A DNA stretch of 64,000 bases from Treponema sp. (GTDB lineage Bacteria; Spirochaetota; Spirochaetia; Treponematales; Breznakiellaceae). The notes beneath the pieces are model-generated. The model searched no databases. It worked only from the letters and a program-made list of their open reading frames with translations, and was not told the origin of the DNA. The stretch covers positions 155,347-219,346 of the forward strand of contig WRIV01000001.1 in the NCBI GenBank assembly GCA_009782555.1, read 5' to 3'. Position numbers and translations under genes: made by a program. Shown here in pieces: positions 36,391 to 45,536 of this stretch (position 1 is the first letter of the stretch; each line of letters begins with the position of its first letter).

Positions 36391-37386
36391 ATGATGAGTA
36401 TTTCACGTTATGAGCCTTGTTTCCTCTGCCCCCGGCGCTGCGGAGTCATGCGGGAAAGCGCTGAAGGGTATTGCGGAGAAAGAGCCGCCCTGCGCATTGC
36501 CTGCGCTTCTATTCACCGGGGAGAAGAACCGCCCCTTACCGGTGCCGGAGAAAACGGCTCCGGAGGCGGTTCCGGTACGATCTTTGTCAGCGGATGCAAC
36601 CTGGGCTGCGTGTTCTGTCAAAATCATCAAATTTCGCAAACCCCGGCCCCAAATGATGCTAGGCATCATTTGGGCCGGGTAGTAACCACCGCCGAATTTG
36701 CCCAGATTTGTCTAGCGTTGCAGGACCGGGGGGCGGAAAACATCAACATCGTTACCGGGAGCCATGCAGTTCTGGCCATTGTGGAAGGGATAGCCGCCGC
36801 AAAGGCGCGGGGGCTATCCCTTCCCGTGCTGTGGAATTCATCGGCCTATGAACTGCCGGAAACCCTGGAACTGCTCTGTGAAACCGTGGATGTTTTTCTT
36901 CCGGATATGAAGACCTTTGACAGCCTCCTGGCGGCCCGTTATTTTAATGCCCCGGACTATCCGGCGGCGGCGGCGGCGGCCATTGAGACCATGCTGGGGA
37001 TGAAGCCCCTCCGCTTTAATGAGCGAAAGGATTCGCCGGCCCTGATGTCGGGGGTTATGGTCCGTCATCTGGTTCTGCCGGGCAGGCTCCCAGCCAGCAG
37101 GGCGGTACTCCGCTGGTTTGCAGATGTCCTGGCGGGGCGGGCCCTGCTTTCCCTGATGTTTCAGTATACTCCCGTCAAATCGCCGGCGGAGCCCGATCGT
37201 TACATTACCCGGAAGGAATACGATGAGGTACTAGGGTGGCTTACCGAGCTTGAAATCGAAGACGGTTACTGCCAGGAATTTACCCCCGGCAATACGGATT
37301 GGCTGCCTGATTTTAACCGGCCGAATCCTTTCCCATCGAATTTGTCTGTGCCGGTATGGCACTGGAAAAAAGGATTTGTTCCATGA
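36391..37386 (+). CDS. Radical SAM protein related to pyruvate formate-lyase activase (PflX type)
   Basis: 331 residues. An N-terminal Cys cluster (CFLCPRRCGV...GYCGE) is followed by a radical SAM motif CNLGCVFCQN and the partial barrel with NINIVTGSH, LPVLWNSSAYE and VDVFLPDMK, matching the COG1313/PflX branch. Compared with that family there is an extra stretch TPAPNDARHHL after QISQ; in DNA this is a 17-bp near-perfect hairpin at 36642-36679. Function of the family is unknown; glycyl-radical activation is a guess. Confidence 0.88.
   Translation: MMSISRYEPCFLCPRRCGVMRESAEGYCGERAALRIACASIHRGEEPPLTGAGENGSGGGSGTIFVSGCNLGCVFCQNHQISQTPAPNDARHHLGRVVTTAEFAQICLALQDRGAENINIVTGSHAVLAIVEGIAAAKARGLSLPVLWNSSAYELPETLELLCETVDVFLPDMKTFDSLLAARYFNAPDYPAAAAAAIETMLGMKPLRFNERKDSPALMSGVMVRHLVLPGRLPASRAVLRWFADVLAGRALLSLMFQYTPVKSPAEPDRYITRKEYDEVLGWLTELEIEDGYCQEFTPGNTDWLPDFNRPNPFPSNLSVPVWHWKKGFVP
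36642..36679. repeat. Hairpin within the radical SAM gene
   Basis: 17-bp stem with one bulged C and a TAG loop: arms CCCGGC/CCAAATGATGC and GCATCATTTGG/GCCGGG. It encodes residues that relatives lack, suggesting a small palindromic insertion kept in frame. A second perfect 13-bp inverted repeat (36783-36795 / 36812-36824) lies 100 bases on, but there the protein length is normal. Confidence 0.6.
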
Positions 37387-37423
37387 TATAATCAAAATTT
37401 CCGAAAATATAATAGGTGTAAAC

Positions 37424-39541
37424 ATGGCAAAAAATAAAGCTGTATATGCCCCGGGGGAACTTTCCAAAACCCGGGACAGGTTAAAAATTGAACATCTTGA
37501 TGTAGAAGAAGCCAAACGCATGACCCAGCTTTTAGGAGGAGAAATCGGCTATGAACGGACTGATGAGCAGGAATCAGCCATGCGTAAACCCAAACGGGTA
37601 CGGAACGAAACGGTCGAAATAAATATTGGGAACCGCAGGCGCAGCCGACGGATTGATATTGTTGGATCTGATGAAGAGGAAAGCATAAGCCTAAAGGAAT
37701 ACCGCAAACGGAAAAAAAAGGAAAACGATCCTACCGATGATCCTTTAGTGCCGGTAAAAGCAAATTACTGGGAACGGGTAAAAATAGACAAGTACTGCGG
37801 CCAGGTGGAATTTGGGATAAAAAGTTCCAGCCAGGTGCTGGTATCTATGCTGTCGATACTGAGCGATCCCCCCGACAATGTAAGCCCTGTCTTTGTAAAC
37901 AAACGGATGAACGATTGTTATAAGCGCATAGAAATCCTGGTTACTTCGGTTCGTACCCTTTTTCCCCGGAATAACCTAAAGCGCAATGAACGGTTAAAGA
38001 AGGCTTCTCCCTTTGCTTTTTCCATTCTGGATACGATCCGTTACTGGAACATTGACCAGATTTCTACCAACCTGTCCCGGATTCAGACCCGTCCCAGGAA
38101 TGCTAAGGTGTCAGATTTTTCCGAGATTCTGCGGGAAATCTACAAGCCCCTGTATATTCTGGAACAGCTTGATATGGAAACCCATATTAAGGGCGCTTTT
38201 AAGCTGCTCTACAAAGTACTTTTTTTGGAAGATCCTACCGAAGCTAAAGGGAAATACCAGGAATTAATCCGCACCGCCCTTCTATCCTACGGGGTTATTT
38301 ACCGGGATGTCCGGTACCAGCTCTATCCTCTTTTGATGAAACTCCTTTCCGGCAGCCTGGTCCCTTACGAGTTTTTTTTCCAGGAACGGAAAAACCGGAT
38401 CAAGGCTTTTCTGCAGCTAAGCGAGAAGAACCGAATAAGCCCCCAGATGGAGAATGCCATAACCGAAGCGGAAGTTGCCGAGATTGGAGAAAAAACAGAA
38501 GAGGCGGAAAAGGCGGAGGAACACCCTGAAACCAAGGAGGTCTTTGATGAAAGTAATATGGATGAGCCTTTAACCGAAGAAGAGAGGATAAAACAACAGG
38601 CTCAGGAATCAAAAGCTAAGACCCTGGAGCGGGGCATTGCCGTCCTGGAGACGCTTTTTCCCAAAGCAGGATGGGATCGAATTATCATGTTTCCCGATCT
38701 GTACTCTTACTTTTCCGATGTTTTTCATCTAAAAAAGGGAGTGGAATTGATTGCCCCCACGGATCCCCTTCAACAGGTGTATATTCTGTGCCGTATTTTG
38801 GAAGAATTCTTTTTTGGCCTGCGGTATACCTCTTTTGGTACGATCATTGGATCCGATGGCAGCCCCGAACAGCTGAACGATTCAATGAACCGGATCATCA
38901 ATAACTGGCAGAGTTTTACCGAATCAAGTTTTGAAAAGGAATACCTGCCCAGGCTGACCGAATACTGTCAGCTTCTGGAAAATACCGCCGAATCAAGGAC
39001 CAGTAATTATGCCAAACGGCTTTTGAACGAACTGCACTGGACTAAACGCCTGTTCTTCTTTCCCTACTATAAGTTTGAATCGATTATGCCGCCGCCGTTC
39101 CAGAAAAATGCTACCAATTCCCTGTACCCGGAACTGCGTTCCTTAAAGCGTTATCTCAGTTCTGTCGCTGCAGGCATAGAACAGGGAAACAAACGGGGCG
39201 GTGCAGACCAGCGGGCCCCATGCGACGGTATCGAAAACCCCTGGGACCCCTATGTTTTCCAGGTCCCCAATCCGGTTTCCAAACGGCTGGATATGCTCCT
39301 GGCTCCCAAAAAACGGAATAATGCTTCGCTGGTTTACTTTACGCTGGCGATAACGGTAGTGCTGGATTATCTCTTGAACGATGAAGACAGTTGGGCCTAC
39401 AATAGCAGAACTGGTTTCCTTTTCCGAAGCGAAAACGGTGAAGGAATTCGGCCCCTCTTTGGAGTAGATGGCAAGATCGATACGGAGCAGCTCTTTAAAA
39501 CGGCGCTAAAAAAACGTCAATCTGTCTCAGGCGAAGGCTAA
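37424..39541 (+). CDS. Large conserved spirochaete protein of unknown function
   Basis: 705 residues from the ATG at 37424 (AGGTG upstream; the frame is open from 37250 but overlaps the previous gene). No membrane segment or signal peptide; a basic, Arg-rich N-terminus (NRRRSRRID, KRKKKEND), a Glu-rich low-complexity stretch at about residues 345-390, and otherwise helical domains. Two TATAAT boxes (37387, 37408) precede it. No family recognised; nucleic-acid or ribosome association is only suggested by the basic N-terminus. Confidence 0.8.
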   Translation: MAKNKAVYAPGELSKTRDRLKIEHLDVEEAKRMTQLLGGEIGYERTDEQESAMRKPKRVRNETVEINIGNRRRSRRIDIVGSDEEESISLKEYRKRKKKENDPTDDPLVPVKANYWERVKIDKYCGQVEFGIKSSSQVLVSMLSILSDPPDNVSPVFVNKRMNDCYKRIEILVTSVRTLFPRNNLKRNERLKKASPFAFSILDTIRYWNIDQISTNLSRIQTRPRNAKVSDFSEILREIYKPLYILEQLDMETHIKGAFKLLYKVLFLEDPTEAKGKYQELIRTALLSYGVIYRDVRYQLYPLLMKLLSGSLVPYEFFFQERKNRIKAFLQLSEKNRISPQMENAITEAEVAEIGEKTEEAEKAEEHPETKEVFDESNMDEPLTEEERIKQQAQESKAKTLERGIAVLETLFPKAGWDRIIMFPDLYSYFSDVFHLKKGVELIAPTDPLQQVYILCRILEEFFFGLRYTSFGTIIGSDGSPEQLNDSMNRIINNWQSFTESSFEKEYLPRLTEYCQLLENTAESRTSNYAKRLLNELHWTKRLFFFPYYKFESIMPPPFQKNATNSLYPELRSLKRYLSSVAAGIEQGNKRGGADQRAPCDGIENPWDPYVFQVPNPVSKRLDMLLAPKKRNNASLVYFTLAITVVLDYLLNDEDSWAYNSRTGFLFRSENGEGIRPLFGVDGKIDTEQLFKTALKKRQSVSGEG

Positions 39542-39652
39542 TCTGCCGGTAAAGCTGACATAAAATAACATCCTTGGACAATACGATAACGTAATTTTGA
39601 TATGCCTTGACTTTTCTTTATTTTTTAAATACCGTTAGAAATTGGAGGATGT

Positions 39653-39877
39653 GTGGCCAAAGAAGAAGCAATAGAGGTAGAAGGAATAGTTAAGGAGGCC
39701 CTGCCTAATACTATGTTCAGGATAGAACTAGACAACCAAAATGGGCATCTGATTCTGGCCCATCTTTCGGGCAAAATGCGCAAGCACTATATCCGCATTG
39801 TCCCCGGCGACCGTGTCCGGATCGCTCTTTCTCCCTATGACCTTAACCGGGGCCGTATTATTTACCGGGAACGCTAG
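39653..39877 (+). CDS. infA: Translation initiation factor IF-1
   Basis: 74-residue OB-fold protein that binds the ribosomal A site during initiation: [58 protein letters not shown] start at 39653 with GGAGG at 39644-39648; the initiating valine codon gives the usual MAKEE N-terminus. TTGACT at 39607 may be part of its promoter. Its 3' end overlaps the convergent Smr gene by 20 bases. Confidence 0.96.
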   Translation: MAKEEAIEVEGIVKEALPNTMFRIELDNQNGHLILAHLSGKMRKHYIRIVPGDRVRIALSPYDLNRGRIIYRER

Positions 39878-40295
39878 GCGGACTCTTTTTTAGAAAAACC
39901 CAGGTTGATCCGGTGCCGCCTGAACTGCCGTTGCTGTAACCGCTTTCCCCTGCAAAGGGGCAGCGTTCAATAAAATCCCTGACCATTTTTTTTAATATGC
40001 CATTTTCCTGGGTTTCATGATTTCCTTTGCCATGAATAACCAGAATCTTTTCCAGGGCATTGTTTTTGGAATCATTAAAAAAAACGGTCAGGGCATCCCA
40101 AGCTTCGTCCCTGGTAAGGCCATGAAGGTCTATTATGTCGTCGGGCTTTTTGTGGAGAAGCCGCCTGCGCCGGGAAGCTGAGGACACGGCCAAACGGCCC
40201 GAAAAATCGGCTGTAGAGGCGGAGAGATCTGCATCCTTATTGTAAACCGGACCGGTACGTTTATCCCACTGGTCCAATATTTTTCCAAAATCCAC
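39858..40295 (-). CDS. Smr-domain protein
   Basis: 145 residues: a charged N-terminal 50 residues then an Smr domain with the [14 protein letters not shown] and [10 protein letters not shown] motifs and the C-terminal [11 protein letters not shown]. Small stand-alone Smr proteins are nicking endonucleases or ribosome-collision factors. GTG start at 40295 sits within a 20-bp palindrome (40295-40314). Confidence 0.9.
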   Translation of the reverse strand: MDFGKILDQWDKRTGPVYNKDADLSASTADFSGRLAVSSASRRRRLLHKKPDDIIDLHGLTRDEAWDALTVFFNDSKNNALEKILVIHGKGNHETQENGILKKMVRDFIERCPFAGESGYSNGSSGGTGSTWVFLKKSPPSVPGK

Positions 40296-40314
40296 CTTGT
40301 TTAAACAAACAAGG
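40295..40314. repeat. 20-bp palindrome between divergent genes
   Basis: CCTTGTTT-AAAC-AAACAAGG: two 8-bp arms and a 4-base centre, overlapping the GTG of the Smr gene and 18 bases upstream of the aminotransferase ATG. It could be an operator for a dimeric repressor or an mRNA hairpin; no further evidence. Confidence 0.45.
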
Positions 40315-40332
40315 AAAGGGTATGGTTACAGA

Positions 40333-41628
40333 ATGAATCCTCTTGCAGCCGAATTGAACGAAATCCTGGATAAAGGTCCCGCGGGTCCTCTGTTATCTTC
40401 CCTGGGACGGCGGCTTTTTTTTCCCTGGGGAATTATCGCACAATCCTCGGAGGCAAAAAAAACCGCCAAAATTAATGCAACTGCGGGTATGGCTTTCCAC
40501 GGAGGAAAACCCCTGGCGCTTTCCCCCATGGTAAAGCAGTTTTCCAGCCTCACTCCGGAAGAAACGGTGATCTATGCTCCCACTGCGGGAATTGAATCGT
40601 TCCGCCAAGCCTGGAAAGCAGCGCTGATCCGGAAAAACCCTTCTTTGGCAGAGAAAGATTTTTACCTGCCTGTGGTTGTACCGGGGATAACTGCGGGAAT
40701 ATCCTACATTGCCGATCTGTTTCTGGATGAGGGTCAGGTTATACTGACCTTCGATCCTTTCTGGGAAAACTACAGTCTGATTTTTACCGAGCGCCGGGGA
40801 GCTGTCCTAAAGGGAATACCTCTCTTTAAGGCCGCCGGGGGTTTGGATACCGGCGTTTTTGAAAAAACCCTTAAAGAAGAGGCAAAAAGCGGCCAGGTGC
40901 GGATTATCCTGAATTTTCCCCAGAATCCTTCGGGCTATACGCCCAAAAAAACCGAAGCAGATGAACTGGTCAGAATCATTAAAGAATGTGCGGAAAATGG
41001 TGTAGACGTACTGGTGATCTGCGATGATGCGTATTTTGGCCTTTTTTATGAAGAGGGGATTATTACTGAATCCCTTTTTTGCCGTTTTGCCAGCCTCCAT
41101 AAAAGGATTCTTGCGGTAAAAATTGACGGCCCCACCAAGGAAGACTATAGCTGGGGCTTGAGGACCGCCTTTGTCAGTACCGGCTCTCTGGGTCCGGATG
41201 AAAACACCGCCCTGGAAAAAAAGCTTATGGGAGCGATCCGGTCTTCTGTATCCTGTGCCAATACCCCAGCCCAGTACCTGACCCTTAAAGTCTGGGAGGA
41301 CCCTGCTTCGGCGGCGGACAAGGAGACTTTTTTTGACATACTTTTCCGCCGTTACTGGATGGTAAAACAATTTATTTCAGAAAACCCTCTGCCTCCTACT
41401 TTGGAGGCTCTCCCCTTTAATTCCGGCTATTTTATGAGTTTCCGCTGTAAAACCGGCGGTACTACTCCTGGGGGGGCGGAAAAGCTGCGCCAGACACTGC
41501 TTAAAAAGGGAATTGGGACCATTGCCCTGGGGGAAGAGTACCTTCGGGTAACTTTTGCTGCCATCGAAGAGGAGGACATACCCGGCGTATTCCGGACAAT
41601 TTACGAGGCTGCTCAAGAATTAGGGTAA
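40333..41628 (+). CDS. Class I/II pyridoxal-phosphate aminotransferase
   Basis: 431 residues of fold-type I. PLP-binding elements are visible: PGITAGISYIADLFLDEGQ, the NFPQNPSGYTP asparagine motif, VICDDAYFGL, and the Schiff-base lysine in IDGPTKEDYSWGLR. The ATG at 40333 follows GGAAAGGG. It resembles the aspartate/aromatic aminotransferase group; the actual amino acid is not predictable. Confidence 0.87.
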   Translation: MNPLAAELNEILDKGPAGPLLSSLGRRLFFPWGIIAQSSEAKKTAKINATAGMAFHGGKPLALSPMVKQFSSLTPEETVIYAPTAGIESFRQAWKAALIRKNPSLAEKDFYLPVVVPGITAGISYIADLFLDEGQVILTFDPFWENYSLIFTERRGAVLKGIPLFKAAGGLDTGVFEKTLKEEAKSGQVRIILNFPQNPSGYTPKKTEADELVRIIKECAENGVDVLVICDDAYFGLFYEEGIITESLFCRFASLHKRILAVKIDGPTKEDYSWGLRTAFVSTGSLGPDENTALEKKLMGAIRSSVSCANTPAQYLTLKVWEDPASAADKETFFDILFRRYWMVKQFISENPLPPTLEALPFNSGYFMSFRCKTGGTTPGGAEKLRQTLLKKGIGTIALGEEYLRVTFAAIEEEDIPGVFRTIYEAAQELG

Positions 41629-41645
41629 TAGAAAGCAAAAAGGCT

Positions 41646-42026
41646 TTAAGCCGAAAGGCTGAACAGCGCCCCCGTGTTAATCTGGGGAGCGGGAGCATAG
41701 GGCATTACGCTGTTGGCCGCTGTGGCGGCTTTGATCTGGCCTTCGTACTTGCTGATTAGGGCATCAATTTGCTCATTAGAAAGGTTCTCGGTATTAAGTT
41801 CGGGACGCTTTTTCATCTGGCTTAACTGTTCAATCATCACATCGAGGATTTTTAGCTTGGTAATCGCCACACCCTGGGTTCCTTCCGGGGCGACAACGCC
41901 GGAAACATGCTTAAATTGGGAGTAGATATAGTTGGCGGGCGCCACCGGCAGGGACATTCTGCCGGACCCAGAGGCGGTTAAAGCATAGCCAATATTGGGA
42001 AAGGACGAAGTCCCTGCAATCCTCAT
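41646..42026 (-). CDS. Conserved hypothetical protein
   Basis: Not recognised. 126 residues, no signal peptide; Gly/Ser/Ala-rich N-terminus, a helical middle (AITKLKILDVMIEQLSQMKK) and a Pro/Ala-rich end. AGGAG precedes the ATG. It may be a small structural or flagella-associated protein, but nothing in the sequence decides. Confidence 0.6.
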   Translation of the reverse strand: MRIAGTSSFPNIGYALTASGSGRMSLPVAPANYIYSQFKHVSGVVAPEGTQGVAITKLKILDVMIEQLSQMKKRPELNTENLSNEQIDALISKYEGQIKAATAANSVMPYAPAPQINTGALFSLSA

Positions 42027-42089
42027 ATCCTGCTCCTCATTTATATTTTCGGTATTTCCAAAAAATTGATTACCCTCTTTAATTGGGGC

Positions 42090-42118
42090 TTGTGAGAATA
42101 AGATAATATGACTATACT
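42090..42118 (+). promoter_or_regulatory. Promoter just before a start codon
   Basis: TTGTGA at 42090-42095, exact 17-base spacer, TATACT at 42113-42118, then 7 bases to the ATG at 42126. Confidence 0.6.
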
Positions 42119-42125
42119 AATAACA

Positions 42126-42596
42126 ATGCAGGTCCATGATGCTTCTATAACCAGGCTTATTGAACGGATTGGTGAACACTACCGGAGCAATATTTCCAAC
42201 CGTTTTATCAGGCCCGCCCTGCTTCAGCTGCCCTTTGACAATCAATCCTGGGATATGATGGAAAGCCTTACCGAAAAACCCCCCACCCAGGCCATTCATC
42301 TGGACGAATTGTACCGGGAAATCATAGCCGCCGCCCATTTTGTGGCGCTGGCCCGGCGGGAACTGCCTTCGATTCGCGGACGCGTAATCCGATCGGACCA
42401 GGCTTCGGCGGAAAAGGTACTTCGGGAAATGGCGGTGAACAATTTTGCTTCGAACCTTCAGGTTTTTGCCGATTTGGTAAACGAACTTTTTGTAAAACTT
42501 GTGGATGCCGACAAGGCCGATGCCAAGGGCCATATACCCCTCTATAACAAGATGCCGGAACTGTCTAATGTTGGCCGCCTTCTGATTGGCAGTTAA
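42126..42596 (+). CDS. Conserved hypothetical protein
   Basis: About 156 residues, all-helical by appearance, starting MQVHDASITRLIERIGEHYRSN. The frame also has an ATG at 42108, but the promoter at 42090-42118 puts the transcript start at about 42126, so I take that ATG as a leaderless start. Asp/Lys-rich near the C-terminus. Family not recognised. Confidence 0.65.
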   Translation: MQVHDASITRLIERIGEHYRSNISNRFIRPALLQLPFDNQSWDMMESLTEKPPTQAIHLDELYREIIAAAHFVALARRELPSIRGRVIRSDQASAEKVLREMAVNNFASNLQVFADLVNELFVKLVDADKADAKGHIPLYNKMPELSNVGRLLIGS

Positions 42597-42609
42597 AAAT
42601 TCCCCTTAT

Positions 42610-43311
42610 TTAACGTTCCAGCGATATCAATAGGGTCTTTGGGTCCAGTTTGACCGCCAAGTGTTCCAGTTCCGCCGTATTCCGGTCCTTGGAAGCAGTA
42701 AGCGCCACATGATCTGCCTTTGGTTCCAGGACGATGACCACGTCCAGCAGGTCCAAATAATCCTTTAGCGCCAAGGGTATGTTCTTTTTATCGAAGTTGT
42801 TTCCATTAACATTGCAGGAATACCAGAAGGAAAGTCCCATCTCTTCTGCAGCGGCTTTTACCGCTTCCATCCGCCCCCGGTCGGTCCGGGCAAAGTCAAA
42901 GCCGTCGATGATGATTGAACCGGCCTTAAAGCCCCCCTCTATGATAAGGGCTCTTAGGCTTTTTAGGATCTGATCCCCCGTTACTCCGTCCTGGTTAAAA
43001 TTAAGGAGGACCCGGTTTTTTACCACTTCGTTCTTTACATCCACGGCATGATCGAGACTCTTCTTTTTGATGAATTCATTAAAAATATCCTCGTACCAGG
43101 AAAGGACATAATCGGTATGCTGGGTAAAGGACACATGGATCACCTTTTCGTTTTGGAGCAGTTTGTCCAGGGCAAGCTGTACCAGCACCGATGTTTTGCC
43201 AATCCCGGCGGGCGAAGCGATAATACCGATTTCTCCGGCCCTTAATCCGCCATGAATAGATTTTTCGAAAATGCGCACCGGGCTGCGCTGAATCAGTTCT
43301 TCCTTAATCAT
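42610..43311 (-). CDS. RecA/KaiC-like ATPase
   Basis: 233 residues, single RecA-fold domain: Walker A ASPAGIGKTSV at about residues 32-42, Walker B strand SIIIDGFDF, and basic-Asn sensor-like SCNVNGNNF. It starts with FEKSIHGGLRAGEIGIIASP, the KaiC/DnaB pattern. AGGAG precedes the ATG. It lies downstream of fusA in the same direction. Role unknown. Confidence 0.8.
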   Translation of the reverse strand: MIKEELIQRSPVRIFEKSIHGGLRAGEIGIIASPAGIGKTSVLVQLALDKLLQNEKVIHVSFTQHTDYVLSWYEDIFNEFIKKKSLDHAVDVKNEVVKNRVLLNFNQDGVTGDQILKSLRALIIEGGFKAGSIIIDGFDFARTDRGRMEAVKAAAEEMGLSFWYSCNVNGNNFDKKNIPLALKDYLDLLDVVIVLEPKADHVALTASKDRNTAELEHLAVKLDPKTLLISLER

Positions 43312-43326
43312 TGTAAAACTCCTGGT

Positions 43327-45417
43327 TTATTTTTGTTCCCGCTTCCGTTTTTCCGTAAAGTCCTTGATCAGCGTTTCGCTGATGCCCGCCGGTACCTTGC
43401 TGTATTTTTCGAATTCCATGGTGAATTCCGCCTTGCCCTGGGTCAGGGATCGGAGTACTGTGGAATAGCCGAACATTTCGCTCAAGGGAACTTCTGCTTC
43501 CACCCGGGAAAAAGTTCCGTCCTCGGTAGAAGAGGATATGATCCCCCGGCGCTGATTAATGGAAGCAAAAATATTTCCCTGGAATTCCGTGGGGCCTTCG
43601 ACGGAAACTTTCATGATTGGTTCCAGTATGCAGGGTTTGGCTTTGCCGTAGGCTTCCCGGAAAGCGCCGATGGCCGCCGACTGGAAGGCAATATCCGAAG
43701 AGTCCACCGGATGGCTTTGACCGTCGTTGATCACGCAGCGGATGTTGACGATGGGAAAGCCTATTAGACTGCCCTTCTTGGCGGCCTCTTTAAAGCCCTT
43801 ATCGCAGCTGGGAACATATTCGGTGGGGATCGATCCGCCCTTGATGTTGTCCACAAACTCATAGTCCCCTTCGGTCCAGGGTTCCATGTAACCCGCCACC
43901 CGTCCGAACTGGCCGGAACCGCCGGTTTGCTTTTTGTGGGTATAGTTGAATTCCGCCCGGGCGGTAATTGTCTCCCGGTAGGCCACCTGGGGCATACCGG
44001 TGTCTACTTCGCATTTGTATTCCCGGCGCATCCGTTCCAGGTACACTTCCAAGTGGAGTTCCCCCATACCCTGGATGATCGTTTCGTTGGATTCGCCGTC
44101 CACAAAGGTCCGGAAGGTGGGGTCTTCCTTGGTAAAGCGATTCAGCGCCTTGGCCATCTGATCGGCGCTTTTTTTATCCTTAGGATTTACCGCCAGGGAA
44201 ATAACCGGCTCGGGAACATACATGGATGACATGGCATAGTTAAGGCCTCCGCCGCAAAAGGTATCTCCGCTGGCGCACTCAATGCCGAAAAGGGCCACAA
44301 TGTCGCCGGGGGATCCTTCGCTGATGTCTTCCATATTGTCCGAGTGCATCCGCACCAGCCGGCCCACCTTAAACTTTTTTCGGGCCCGGGTATTTATAAG
44401 CTCATCTCCTTTTTTCAGAGAGCCCTGATAAATACGCACATAGGTAAGCTGACCGTACTGGCCGTCTTCCAGTTTAAAGCCCAAGGCCACGGTGGGGTTA
44501 TTTTCGCTGGTACTTAATTCTTTTTGTTCTTCGTTTTTGTCCAGGTCCAGGGCAAAATTCTTTACTTCCGTAGGATTGGGAAGATAATAGCCCACCCCGT
44601 CCAAAAGAAGCTGAATGCCCTTATTTTTATAGGCGGAGCCCATCATTACCGGAACAAATTTTTCTTCCAGCGCAGCCTTGCGGATCACCGAGCGGATCAA
44701 ATCTTCTTCCACCGTTTCACCGCCCAGGAATTTTTCCGCCAATTCATCGCTGAACATAGACACTGCATCGATCAGTTCTTCCCGGTACTTTTCTGCATCC
44801 GCTTTAAGGTGGGCGGGAATTTCCGCATGGCGAATTTCCGTTCCCGCTTCTCCGTCAAAGTACACTGCCTTCATGGTTATAAGATCCACCACTCCTTCCA
44901 ATTTGTCCTCAAGGCCGATGGGAATCTGGATCATCCCCGCATTAAGGCCCAGTTTTTCCCGAAGTTGATTTTTTACTTTAAAAGGATTGGCCCCGGTCCT
45001 ATCGCATTTGTTAACAAAGGCAATCCGGGGCACATGGTAACGTTTAAGCTGACGGTCCACGGTAATGGACTGGGACTGAACTCCTCCCACTGCGCAAAGG
45101 ACAAGGATCGCCCCGTCCAGGACACGCAGGGATCGTTCCACTTCGATGGTAAAGTCCACATGGCCGGGGGTATCGATCAGGTTAATCGTGTAATCCTTCC
45201 ATTCAACCTGGGTCGCAGCGGATTGGATCGTAATGCCCCGCTCCCGTTCAAGTTCCATGTGATCCATGGTAGCCCCCACGCCGTCCCTGCCCCGGACTTC
45301 GTGGAGAGCGTGAATTTTGTTGCTGTAAAAAAGTATGCGTTCAGAAAGGGTAGTTTTCCCCGAATCAATATGAGCGCTGATCCCAATATTCCGCATCCTG
45401 GTGATGTCGATGCCCAT
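43327..45417 (-). CDS. fusA: Elongation factor G, spirochaete/mitochondrial (spdEFG1-like) type
   Basis: Translational GTPase of 696 residues with all five domains. G1 reads AHIDSGKTT rather than AHIDAGKTT, and the following [45 protein letters not shown] closely follows mitochondrial EF-G1. This is the group found in spirochaetes, planctomycetes and deltaproteobacteria that can split translocation and recycling between two EF-Gs. A second EF-G gene should exist elsewhere. AAGGAG precedes the ATG. Confidence 0.95.
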   Translation of the reverse strand: MGIDITRMRNIGISAHIDSGKTTLSERILFYSNKIHALHEVRGRDGVGATMDHMELERERGITIQSAATQVEWKDYTINLIDTPGHVDFTIEVERSLRVLDGAILVLCAVGGVQSQSITVDRQLKRYHVPRIAFVNKCDRTGANPFKVKNQLREKLGLNAGMIQIPIGLEDKLEGVVDLITMKAVYFDGEAGTEIRHAEIPAHLKADAEKYREELIDAVSMFSDELAEKFLGGETVEEDLIRSVIRKAALEEKFVPVMMGSAYKNKGIQLLLDGVGYYLPNPTEVKNFALDLDKNEEQKELSTSENNPTVALGFKLEDGQYGQLTYVRIYQGSLKKGDELINTRARKKFKVGRLVRMHSDNMEDISEGSPGDIVALFGIECASGDTFCGGGLNYAMSSMYVPEPVISLAVNPKDKKSADQMAKALNRFTKEDPTFRTFVDGESNETIIQGMGELHLEVYLERMRREYKCEVDTGMPQVAYRETITARAEFNYTHKKQTGGSGQFGRVAGYMEPWTEGDYEFVDNIKGGSIPTEYVPSCDKGFKEAAKKGSLIGFPIVNIRCVINDGQSHPVDSSDIAFQSAAIGAFREAYGKAKPCILEPIMKVSVEGPTEFQGNIFASINQRRGIISSSTEDGTFSRVEAEVPLSEMFGYSTVLRSLTQGKAEFTMEFEKYSKVPAGISETLIKDFTEKRKREQK

Positions 45418-45449
45418 TAGTTCTCCTTAGGTGTTAGTCATCATTTGGT

Positions 45450-45479
45450 ATTATATACAAAGTTTTCCGTCAATTTCAA
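45450..45479 (-). promoter_or_regulatory. Promoter of fusA
   Basis: On the minus strand TTGAAA (45474-45479), 18-base spacer, TATAAT (45450-45455), giving a leader of about 26 bases before the fusA ATG. Confidence 0.6.
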
Positions 45480-45536
45480 TAGGATAGCATTAAAAAGCTG
45501 AAAAAAGCACGGTAAAAAAACAGTAAATGGATTTTT

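Noticed and set aside
36783..36824. Perfect 13-bp inverted repeat inside the radical SAM gene as a further insertion
   Set aside because: The encoded protein segment has the normal family length, so there is no sign that DNA was inserted; the repeat may be due to chance or codon use.
40295..40314. The 20-bp palindrome as a defined repressor site
   Set aside because: No regulator gene is adjacent and no second copy was noticed; listed only as a repeat.
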